Source of the DNA: Bacteroidota bacterium
GTDB lineage: Bacteria; Bacteroidota; Bacteroidia; Cytophagales; Cyclobacteriaceae
Reading direction: 5' to 3'
DNA length: 17,943 nt
Assembly (NCBI GenBank): GCA_023417955.1
Contig: JAEZDW010000444.1
Location: 1 to 17,943, forward strand
The translations under genes were made by a program, and so were the position numbers. The notes under the pieces are model-generated. The model made no database searches. It was given only the letters and a program-made list of their open reading frames with translations, and was not told the DNA's origin. This document shows, in pieces, positions 6,492 through 14,482 of the stretch (position 1 is its first letter; every line of letters starts with the position of its first letter).

Positions 6492-9400
6492 ATGAAAAGC
6501 ACACCCCTTAAGCTGGCGGCGGCCGTCACTGCGATTTTGTTGGTCGCCGGTATCGCCTACTACTATTTCGGAACTCCCTCCCGGAAACAAGTCCAATCAT
6601 CATATGTCGATCCCGCCTTCGCGGAATTTGTCTCATCATACACGGCCGGCGTAATTCCCGCCAGGAGCCCATTAAGAATTGTACTCGCTTCAGAAGCAAT
6701 CGATTCTTCGGAGATTGGATCAGAAGTCGAAGCAAAATTGTTTCGTTTTACTCCGGCAACCTCAGGGCGCGTTCTCTGGATTGATCGTCGTACCGTTGAG
6801 TTCCGTCCGGACCCGGAATGGAAATCCGGCACACGCTACCAGGCTGAATTCTTTCTCTCCAAAATCATGAAGGTACCGGGTGAGCTGTCAACGCTTGCGT
6901 ACGCGTTCCAGACAATCCCCCAAAACTTCGAAGTGAGTGTAACGAATATGACGCCGTATGAGATGAACGATCTCAAGCGTCAGAAAATCGAAGGAGTTGT
7001 TGCTGCGGCTGACGCGATTGACGGAGAAACCATAGAAAAGCTTTTTAACTCTCGCCAGGAAGGCAAGGCACTTCCAGTGAAATGGGTTCACGCCGAAGAC
7101 GGCCTCCGACATCATTTTACAGTCGGCGATGTCGAGCGCAAAGCAGAACGTTCCAATGTTATCATTACTCTGGACAATAAAGACACAGGTGCAGCGCAGG
7201 TGCAAGAACAAAATATTGAGATCCCATCAATAAATGAATTCAAACTCATGAGGGCAACCGTTATTCAGTCGCCCACACAACAGGTTGTGCTGCAGTTTTC
7301 CGATCCGTTGAAACTCAATCAAAACCTTGCGGGGCTCGTTACACTTGATGGTTCACCGCGCCTTGATTTTGATATCCGTGACAACCTGATAATAGTATAC
7401 CCGGGAGCGAAACTTGTGGGCGAAAAAAAACTTCGGATTGAAACTGCGGTAAGAAATGTTTTTGGTCGCGCAATGGCGGAGGTGGCACTTGCCGAAGTAA
7501 AGTTTGACCAACTGGCTCCGGCGGTGCGGTTTACAGGTCGCGGTTCCATCCTGCCCTCCAGTAATGGTTTGGTGCTGCCCTTCGAAGCTGTTAACCTGAA
7601 TGCTGTGGACGTTACAGTCTTTAAGATTTTCGAGAAGAATATTCTGCAGTTTCTTCAGGTAAACAACGTCGATGGAAATCAGGAGTTGTACCGTGTGGGC
7701 AGGAGGATGATCAGGAAAAAGATATCATTGGCAACGGCAGGGGTAGTGGACTTCGGCAAGTGGAACCGATATACACTCAACCTGGCGGACATCATTCAAC
7801 CTGACCCCGGTGCGATTTACCAAATCAAATTGACGTTTAAGAAGAGCTACAGTATCTATGCATGCTCAGGAGGTACAGAAGATATCGAAGACATGTTGCC
7901 CGAAGTTGAGGAGGAGGAAATAGCATATGACGGATATTACGAAGACGACTATTACTATTTTGAAGGATACGACTGGCGCGAGCGCGATAACCCCTGCCAT
8001 ATATCGTATTACACCGCGGACCGTTTTGTTCGCAAAAACATTCTGGCTTCTGATCTGGGACTAATTGCGAAACGCGGTGATGACGGCAGCACTTCGGTTT
8101 TTGCAACGGACATCCGCACTTCGGAACCGCTTACCGGTGTTGAGATTGAATTGCTAGACTTTCAGCAACGGTCACTTGGCAAGAACACGACTTCGGGGGA
8201 TGGCATGGTGTCGATTAAGTCGGAAAACGTACCGTTCTTTGCTGTTGCAAAAAAAGGCGCTCAACGTGGTTATCTCAGACTTGGCGACGGTGAATCATTA
8301 AGTTTGAGCAGTTTTTCCGTTGAAGGTGAACCTGTTCAGATGGGGTTAAAAGGATTTCTTTACGGCGATCGCGGCGTATGGAGACCGGGTGATTCACTTC
8401 ATCTGACTTTCATTCTTGAGGACAAGGGCAGGCAATTTCCGGATAACCATCCTGTTGTGTTTGAACTTCAGAACCCTTTCGGTCAAACCGTGACGCGAAT
8501 GGTTCGATCATCATCGGAAAAGGGTTTCTATTCTTTTGCTACCGCAACCGATCCTGATGCACCAACAGGAAACTGGACCGGTCGAATAAAAGCCGGAGCC
8601 TTTAATCTGTCCAAGATCCTGAAGATTGAGACGATCAAACCAAACCGACTAAAGATCAATCTGGATTTTGGAACGAGAATGTTCACCGGACCGAAAGCAC
8701 AGGGCGTATTGAATGTAAACTGGTTGCATGGGGCGCCGGGCAAAAACCTAAAGGCTGAATTTGAGATGTTGATGGGAAGTGTTCCAACGACTTTCCCTGA
8801 ATACAAAGAGTTTACATTCGATGATGAATCGCGTGCGTTTTATGCGGAAACGCAGCCGGCTTTCGAAGGATATACCGATGCCTCGGGAAAGGCACGAGTA
8901 GATCTTGACCTTGGAACAGGTACACCACCTCCGGGATTTTTGCAAGTTGTACTTAGAGGAAAAGTGTATGAGGAGAGTGGGAATTTCAGCGTGGATCGCA
9001 TCAGCATGCCGTACAGTCCTTACGAATCATACGTCGGCGTAAAAACCCCGGAGGGTGAAAAGTACAGTGGTGTTCTGTACATGGATCAGAAGCATCCGGT
9101 TGAAATCGTCACGATAGATGCGGCTGGAAAGCCAGTCACAAGGAACAACGTTGAAGTGAATTTGTTCAAGCTGAACTGGAGATGGTGGTGGGATAACTCT
9201 TCAGGAGGGATATCCAACTATATTAATGGCGCTTACGCGCAGGTCGTTAGAAAAGAATCGGTCAGGACCGTCAACGGGAAGGCTACGTATACCTTGCAGA
9301 TGTCTTCTGCGGATCATGAATATGGAAGGTATTACCTTCGCATTTGTGATCCTGTTTCTGGTCATTGCACCGGCCGGATTATTTATGCTGACGAACCGGG

Positions 9401-12056
9401 TTGGTATAGCCGCATGCGCGGTGATGCAGCAGATGCACCGAACGTTCTTTTCTTCTCAACGGATAAGTCGGTGTATAAACCTGGTGATCAGGTTAAGGTT
9501 ACTATTCCAACGCCTGCCCACGGCCGTGCACTCGTAAGTATTGAAAATGGAACCGGGATTTTGCAGACTCATTGGATTGAAGCCCGGGAAGGGGAGACGC
9601 AGTTCACATTTGAAGCAACTTCTGAAATGACACCAAATGTCTACGTGAATGTCTCTTTGCTTCAGCCCCATGATCAGACGCAAAATGAGTTACCCGTAAG
9701 GTTATACGGTGTGAAAAGTGTGGCTGTTGAAGATCCTGCGACAAGGCTTGAACCGGTCATCGCCATGGCGGATGAACTTGAACCTGGCAAACCGGTGACA
9801 ATCCGGATTTCGGAAAAGAACAAACGCAGAATGACGTATACCGTTGCCGTTGTTGATGAAGGTCTCCTTGACATTACGAAGTTTCAGACCCCCAGGCCGT
9901 GGGAGAGGTTTTATGCGAAGGAAGCACTTGGAGTTCGCACCTGGGATATTTTCGATCACGTGATTGGTGCTTTTGGAAGTCGTTTGGAGCGGGTACTTAC
10001 CATTGGAGGTGATGCTGACCTTGAGGCGAAGGAGGGCGATCCCCGTGCGAATCGTTTCAAACCAGTTGTTCGTTTCTTCGGACCATTCACATCTGATGGC
10101 AAGGAGCGCTCTCATACGTTCATTATGCCGGAGTACATTGGTTCGGTGAAGACTATGGTGGTTGCAGGATATGAGGGTGCATATGGCAGTGCAGAACGCG
10201 TGACGCCGGTGCGGAAGCCATTGATGGTGCTGGCCACATTACCGCGCGTGCTCGGTCCCGGTGAACGTGTCAGCTTGCCGGTCACATTGTTTACGTCGGG
10301 AAACAGCGCCCGCGACGTGCAGGTCGGGATTAAGGTCAAAGGTCCGGTGCAAATGACCGGAAGGGCAAAGGAAACAGTCCATATGCCCGCAACGGGAGAG
10401 CAGACGGTTAACTTTGATATTGCAGTAGCAGATGCTGCAGGAGTTGCTACCGTTGAAGTGACAGCCACGTCCGACAATCTTACATCGACGGACAAAATTG
10501 AAATTCAGGTAAGAAATCCAAATCTGCCGGAGACTCGTGTAGCCGAAGGGTTGCTGGAGTCCGGTCAGCAATGGGAGACCACTGCAGAACCATTTGGTAT
10601 CGCTGGTTCGAATTCAGCGTTGTTGGAAGTTTCGAATATTCCGCCGGTAAATCTGGGATCGCGTTTGCGTTACCTCCTCCAGTATCCATATGGTTGTGTC
10701 GAGCAGACAACATCGGCTGTATTCCCTCAATTGTTCGTGGCGGCTGTGAAGGTGTTGACAGATTCTGAAAAGACGAACATCCAGCGAAACGTAAATGCAG
10801 GCATTAAAAAGCTTAAAGACTTTGCCATGCCTGATGGGGGATTCGCCTATTGGCCTGGTGCCGACCAATCTGATGTATGGGGTACTTCGTATGCAGGACA
10901 CTTCCTTGTAGAAGCTTCGCGCATCGGCTACTATGTCCCCGACGACATGATCAGCAAATGGAAAAAGTTTCAGCGAAACAAGGCTGAGGAATGGCGACGG
11001 AATTCCGGAGTGTACAACAACGATTTGCAACAAGCCTACAGACTATACACACTTGCCCTTGCCGGGTCGCCCGAACTTGGAGCGATGAATCGTCTGCGTG
11101 AGGATACGCGTCTTTCGACGATTGGCGCGTGGATGCTTGCAGCAGCGTATGCGCGAATCTCACAACCTGAAGCTGCAAAGAAACTTATTGCCGGAATCGA
11201 TACGCGAATCACACCTTATCGCGAATTGGGATACAGCTATGGCTCTGACCTTCGCGACCGGGCGCTGGTTCTTGAGACGCTAGTCCTTCTCAATGAAAAA
11301 GCGAAAGCCTACGATCTCCTGAAAGAAATATCAGCCGCGTTAAGCAATTCTTCGTACTGGATGAGCACGCAGGAAACGGCGATGTGTCTGAAAGCAGTTG
11401 CTGCGTTTGCGGGGATGGAGAAACGCGGAGATCTGACGTACACATACACCGTAGACGGAAAATCAACGCGTGTGGTAAGTGCACTACCGATTTCGCAGGT
11501 TCCGATTGAGATCACTGCAAATGGCGCACGAAACGTGAAAGTCAGCAACGAAGGTTCAGGGATCTTATTCACAAGAGTTATTCTCGAAGGAACCCCGGCC
11601 ATCGGTGGAGAGACTGACGCTTCAAGTAACGTTGGCCTTTCGGTTCGGTATACGAGTCTTAGCGGCGACGCAATTGACGTAACTGAGCTCGAACAAGGAA
11701 CAGAATTCATGGCGGAAGTGACGGTGCGACATATCGGAACGCGTTCGCGATTTGAAAACATGGCGCTGAAACAAATATTTCCTTCGGGTTGGGAGATCAC
11801 GAATCTTCGCGTTAACGATGATGAGCGTGCTACACCCAATGACCAGTTTGACTACCAGGATATTCGTGATGATCGTGTTTATACACACTTCAGCCTGCCC
11901 TATAGCGGGATGAAAACATTCCGCGTCCGACTAACAGCGACGTACACCGGAGAGTATTATCTGCCTGCCGTTGTATGTGAAGCCATGTATGACCGAACAA
12001 TCTATGCAAGACAGCGTGGAAAAATGGTGCGCGTGACGCGGGCGGAAATACAATGA
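6492..12056 (+). CDS. Bacterial alpha-2-macroglobulin, membrane-anchored, thioester type
   Basis: An 1854-residue periplasmic protease inhibitor related to E. coli YfhM, thought to trap foreign proteases that breach the outer membrane by covalent capture after bait cleavage. The N-terminus has a basic start and a hydrophobic helix (about 7-27) but no lipobox cysteine, so it should be anchored by a helix, unlike the E. coli lipoprotein. Macroglobulin beta-domains fill residues 50 to about 1390. Conserved stretches include the A-V-V-D-E-G-L-L-D block (about 1118-1126) and F-F-G-P-F-T-S-D-G (about 1195-1203). The thioester domain carries G-C1402-V-E-Q1405, and a final macroglobulin-like domain occupies about 1700-1854. 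An acidic, Tyr-rich insert lies between C458 and C502. The stop overlaps the pbpC start (ATGA), the classic macroglobulin–PBP1C pairing. I could not place the bait region. Confidence 0.95.
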   Translation: MKSTPLKLAAAVTAILLVAGIAYYYFGTPSRKQVQSSYVDPAFAEFVSSYTAGVIPARSPLRIVLASEAIDSSEIGSEVEAKLFRFTPATSGRVLWIDRRTVEFRPDPEWKSGTRYQAEFFLSKIMKVPGELSTLAYAFQTIPQNFEVSVTNMTPYEMNDLKRQKIEGVVAAADAIDGETIEKLFNSRQEGKALPVKWVHAEDGLRHHFTVGDVERKAERSNVIITLDNKDTGAAQVQEQNIEIPSINEFKLMRATVIQSPTQQVVLQFSDPLKLNQNLAGLVTLDGSPRLDFDIRDNLIIVYPGAKLVGEKKLRIETAVRNVFGRAMAEVALAEVKFDQLAPAVRFTGRGSILPSSNGLVLPFEAVNLNAVDVTVFKIFEKNILQFLQVNNVDGNQELYRVGRRMIRKKISLATAGVVDFGKWNRYTLNLADIIQPDPGAIYQIKLTFKKSYSIYACSGGTEDIEDMLPEVEEEEIAYDGYYEDDYYYFEGYDWRERDNPCHISYYTADRFVRKNILASDLGLIAKRGDDGSTSVFATDIRTSEPLTGVEIELLDFQQRSLGKNTTSGDGMVSIKSENVPFFAVAKKGAQRGYLRLGDGESLSLSSFSVEGEPVQMGLKGFLYGDRGVWRPGDSLHLTFILEDKGRQFPDNHPVVFELQNPFGQTVTRMVRSSSEKGFYSFATATDPDAPTGNWTGRIKAGAFNLSKILKIETIKPNRLKINLDFGTRMFTGPKAQGVLNVNWLHGAPGKNLKAEFEMLMGSVPTTFPEYKEFTFDDESRAFYAETQPAFEGYTDASGKARVDLDLGTGTPPPGFLQVVLRGKVYEESGNFSVDRISMPYSPYESYVGVKTPEGEKYSGVLYMDQKHPVEIVTIDAAGKPVTRNNVEVNLFKLNWRWWWDNSSGGISNYINGAYAQVVRKESVRTVNGKATYTLQMSSADHEYGRYYLRICDPVSGHCTGRIIYADEPGWYSRMRGDAADAPNVLFFSTDKSVYKPGDQVKVTIPTPAHGRALVSIENGTGILQTHWIEAREGETQFTFEATSEMTPNVYVNVSLLQPHDQTQNELPVRLYGVKSVAVEDPATRLEPVIAMADELEPGKPVTIRISEKNKRRMTYTVAVVDEGLLDITKFQTPRPWERFYAKEALGVRTWDIFDHVIGAFGSRLERVLTIGGDADLEAKEGDPRANRFKPVVRFFGPFTSDGKERSHTFIMPEYIGSVKTMVVAGYEGAYGSAERVTPVRKPLMVLATLPRVLGPGERVSLPVTLFTSGNSARDVQVGIKVKGPVQMTGRAKETVHMPATGEQTVNFDIAVADAAGVATVEVTATSDNLTSTDKIEIQVRNPNLPETRVAEGLLESGQQWETTAEPFGIAGSNSALLEVSNIPPVNLGSRLRYLLQYPYGCVEQTTSAVFPQLFVAAVKVLTDSEKTNIQRNVNAGIKKLKDFAMPDGGFAYWPGADQSDVWGTSYAGHFLVEASRIGYYVPDDMISKWKKFQRNKAEEWRRNSGVYNNDLQQAYRLYTLALAGSPELGAMNRLREDTRLSTIGAWMLAAAYARISQPEAAKKLIAGIDTRITPYRELGYSYGSDLRDRALVLETLVLLNEKAKAYDLLKEISAALSNSSYWMSTQETAMCLKAVAAFAGMEKRGDLTYTYTVDGKSTRVVSALPISQVPIEITANGARNVKVSNEGSGILFTRVILEGTPAIGGETDASSNVGLSVRYTSLSGDAIDVTELEQGTEFMAEVTVRHIGTRSRFENMALKQIFPSGWEITNLRVNDDERATPNDQFDYQDIRDDRVYTHFSLPYSGMKTFRVRLTATYTGEYYLPAVVCEAMYDRTIYARQRGKMVRVTRAEIQ
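7863..7997 (+). other. Cys-bracketed acidic/tyrosine-rich insert in the macroglobulin
   Basis: Between C458 and C502 lie 43 residues dominated by Glu, Asp and Tyr, ending in W-R-E-R-D-N-P-C-H. The flanking sequence resumes a normal beta-domain pattern (N-I-L-A-S-D-L-G-L-I). The two cysteines could form a disulfide that closes off a solvent-exposed loop. I recall similar inserts in other Bacteroidota macroglobulins, so it is probably a family trait, function unknown. Confidence 0.6.
10695..10706 (+). other. Thioester motif CxEQ of the macroglobulin
   Basis: These codons encode C1402-V-E-Q1405, preceded by Y-P-Y-G. In this family the Cys thiol and Gln side chain form an internal thioester that covalently captures an attacking protease. 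The motif is intact, placing this protein with thioester-containing (YfhM-type) and not thioester-less (YfaS-type) bacterial macroglobulins. Confidence 0.95.
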
Positions 12057-14401
12057 CAATGATGTCGTGGGTAAAACGGAAATGGAAAATTCTTGCAGCC
12101 GCCCTGGTGGTGTTGGTAGCCTATGCGTTTTGCCTTCCTGATACGCTGTTTCATGAGCCATATTCAAGAGTCCTTGAGTCAAGAGAAGGCAGACTATTGT
12201 CTGCATCAATAGCTGCGGATGGGCAATGGCGCTTTCCGCAGGGAGACTCAGTTCCCGAGCGATACATTGAGGCTCTGCTGACTTTCGAAGACAAGCGCTT
12301 CTACTATCATCCGGGTGTTGACCCGATTGCGATGAGCAGAGCGGTTGTGAGCAATCTGAAAGAGGGTGGCGTTGTTAGCGGTGGAAGTACAATAACGATG
12401 CAGGTTATCCGGTTATCCCGAAAGGAAAAGAAACGAGGCTACGTCGAGAAGCTGATTGAAATGGTGCTGGCGACGCGTCTGGAATTGAGGCATTCGAAAT
12501 CGGAGATACTCAGCCTTTATGCAGCGCATGCACCCTTTGGAGGTAACGTTGTAGGAATACAGGCTGCATGCTGGAGATACTTTGGTCGGAGCGAAAAAGA
12601 ACTTTCCTGGGCGGAAGCTGCATTGCTCGCAGTTCTGCCGAATTCGCCCGCGTTGATTCACCCGGGGCGTAACCGGGAGTCGCTGCGTACTAAACGAAAC
12701 CTACTTCTGGAGAAGCTTCTCAGCAAAGGAAAGATTGATTCACTCACATGCGAACTCGCAAAAGCGGAGCCGGTGCCGGATACACCAATGCCTATACCGC
12801 AATACGCGCGCCACCTGTTGCTTGACCTTTCGAAGCAGGGCGCTCAGCGGATTACATCCACGATTAATTATGAGCAACAACTCAGGGTGGAGGAAATAGT
12901 CGAAGCACACCATCGACGGCTTGCCGGAAACCAGATTCACAACGCTGCAGTCCTGGTGGCAGAAGTAAACACCGGGAACGTCATTGCGTATGTGGGGAAC
13001 GTTGCGCGAGGCGGTGAAGGATCAGATGTGGATGTCATCCGCGCGCCGCGCAGCACGGGCAGTATCCTGAAACCGTTCTTGTACGCGGCCCTTCTTGATG
13101 AAGGTAAAATACTTCCAGGTACGCTGCTTCCTGATGTTCCGACGTTCATCAATGGCTATACGCCGAAAAATTTCTCCAACGACTACGACGGCGCAGTCCC
13201 TGCTGACAAGGCACTGGTTCGTTCGCTGAACATTCCCGCCGTACATATGCTTCGCGAATTCCGCTATGAGCGATTTCACTCGTTACTTAAGCGCATGGGA
13301 ATGACTACGCTCATTCGTCCACCTGATCACTATGGGCTGTCATTGATACTGGGCGGAGCCGAAGGAACGTTGTGGGATATTACAGGTATGTACGCATCAC
13401 TTGCGCGAACGTTGAACCGCATTCCCTGGCGTAACGTGTCAAATGATTCTCTGCTGTCGGACTATCACAGTCTCCGGTACACTACGAAGTTGCGAAGTGT
13501 TTCTTCCCGAAGTGGAACTGCTGTCAGTCCTGCATCTGCGTATCTTACATTCGATGCTTTGAAGGAACTGCATCGTCCGGGGGAGGAGACAGGGTGGCGA
13601 TACTTTGAAAGTGCGCGCAGGATTGCATGGAAGACGGGGACAAGTTTTGGCTTTCGGGATGGTTGGGCAATTGGAGTCACTCCCGATTACGTTGTAGGCG
13701 TATGGGTTGGAAACGCCGACGGGGAAGGACGCCCCGGGCTTACCGGAGTGGATGCAGCGGCGCCGTTAATGTTCGAGGTCTTTGCAGGACTTGAAGGCAG
13801 CGCCTGGTTCACTATCCCGCGTTCACAACTCACTCAGGTTTCGGTATGCAGGAAAAGTGGTCACCGGAGTTCGGAACTATGTCCGGACACAGAACAGCGA
13901 TGGGTATCTCATGCAGGGCTCGGGACTTTACCATGCCCTTATCACCAACGCATATTTCTTTCAGCGGATGGCAACTATCAGGTAAACAGTGCGTGTTCCG
14001 GCCCACGTGAGATGAAATCAGAGGACTGGTTTATTCTTCCGCCGGTGCAGGAGTATTACTACAAAAGAAAAAATCTTTCGTACAGGACCGCGCCTTCGTT
14101 CAGAGCGGGTTGCCCTGTTGGTGTGAGCCTTGCCCGAATGGAACTCATCTATCCGAAACCCGATGCCCGTGTGTTTATTCCCAGGGATATGTCTGGCAGA
14201 CCGGGAAATGTAATTTTTCAATTGGCGCACCAAAACAATGATGTGACGGTATTCTGGCACATTGATGGCGAATGGGTTGGAAACACACGGAAATCACACG
14301 TTTTGGCTGTCAATCCACCCTCAGGTAAGCACAGGCTCATGCTGATTGATGAGCACGGGGTGGTGCTGGAACAGGATTTTGAGGTCCTCCCAAATCTGTA
14401 A
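12053..14401 (+). CDS. pbpC: Penicillin-binding protein 1C (bifunctional transglycosylase/transpeptidase)
   Basis: A 782-residue inner-membrane peptidoglycan synthase. After a membrane helix (about 11-28), the GT51 glycosyltransferase domain shows catalytic E79 (T-F-E-D-K-R-F) and G-G-S-T-I-T-M-Q (110-117). The transpeptidase domain has S337-I-L-K340 (SxxK), S391-L-N393 (SxN) and K527-T-G529 (KTG), all intact. A C-terminal BiPBP_C domain (about 694-780) marks the PBP1C subgroup. A linker holds cysteines at 599, 610, 628, 648 and 687, including C-P-Y-H. The start overlaps the macroglobulin stop by four bases (ATGA); ATGs two and three codons further in are alternatives. The pairing supports the proposal that PBP1C repairs wall damaged when the envelope is breached while the macroglobulin traps the attacking protease. 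Confidence 0.96.
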   Translation: MTMMSWVKRKWKILAAALVVLVAYAFCLPDTLFHEPYSRVLESREGRLLSASIAADGQWRFPQGDSVPERYIEALLTFEDKRFYYHPGVDPIAMSRAVVSNLKEGGVVSGGSTITMQVIRLSRKEKKRGYVEKLIEMVLATRLELRHSKSEILSLYAAHAPFGGNVVGIQAACWRYFGRSEKELSWAEAALLAVLPNSPALIHPGRNRESLRTKRNLLLEKLLSKGKIDSLTCELAKAEPVPDTPMPIPQYARHLLLDLSKQGAQRITSTINYEQQLRVEEIVEAHHRRLAGNQIHNAAVLVAEVNTGNVIAYVGNVARGGEGSDVDVIRAPRSTGSILKPFLYAALLDEGKILPGTLLPDVPTFINGYTPKNFSNDYDGAVPADKALVRSLNIPAVHMLREFRYERFHSLLKRMGMTTLIRPPDHYGLSLILGGAEGTLWDITGMYASLARTLNRIPWRNVSNDSLLSDYHSLRYTTKLRSVSSRSGTAVSPASAYLTFDALKELHRPGEETGWRYFESARRIAWKTGTSFGFRDGWAIGVTPDYVVGVWVGNADGEGRPGLTGVDAAAPLMFEVFAGLEGSAWFTIPRSQLTQVSVCRKSGHRSSELCPDTEQRWVSHAGLGTLPCPYHQRIFLSADGNYQVNSACSGPREMKSEDWFILPPVQEYYYKRKNLSYRTAPSFRAGCPVGVSLARMELIYPKPDARVFIPRDMSGRPGNVIFQLAHQNNDVTVFWHIDGEWVGNTRKSHVLAVNPPSGKHRLMLIDEHGVVLEQDFEVLPNL

Positions 14402-14408
14402 TTGATTG

Positions 14409-14432
14409 ACAAGTAGGTCCTTACTTGTTTAT
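14409..14432 (+). terminator. Weak terminator-like hairpin after pbpC
   Basis: A perfect 7-bp stem ACAAGTA (14409-14415) / TACTTGT (14422-14428) with a GGTCCT loop is followed by TTATTCTT. The stem is AT-rich and the T-tract is interrupted, so termination may be partial. The right arm overlaps the -33-like element of the promoter proposed for the next gene. Confidence 0.5.
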
Positions 14433-14454
14433 TCTTAAATCTTTGCTAAATTCG
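14425..14454 (+). promoter_or_regulatory. Candidate Bacteroidota-type promoter for the OmpA-like gene
   Basis: TTG (14425-14427), a 19-base spacer, then TAAATTCG (14447-14454), which matches the TAnnTTTG -7 consensus at all but one position. The start of transcription would fall near 14460, about 20 bases before the ATG and inside the palindrome at 14456-14472. Confidence 0.45.
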
Positions 14455-14455
14455 T

Positions 14456-14472
14456 ATTGAGTTTTACTCAAT
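14456..14472. repeat. Perfect palindrome at the predicted start site of the OmpA-like gene
   Basis: ATTGAGT (14456-14462) and ACTCAAT (14466-14472) are perfect inverted repeats around TTT, ending 10 bases before the ATG. The position, overlapping the predicted transcription start, suits a repressor operator; alternatively it forms a small hairpin in the leader near the ribosome-binding region. Confidence 0.45.
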
Positions 14473-14482
14473 TTCCAGTGTT

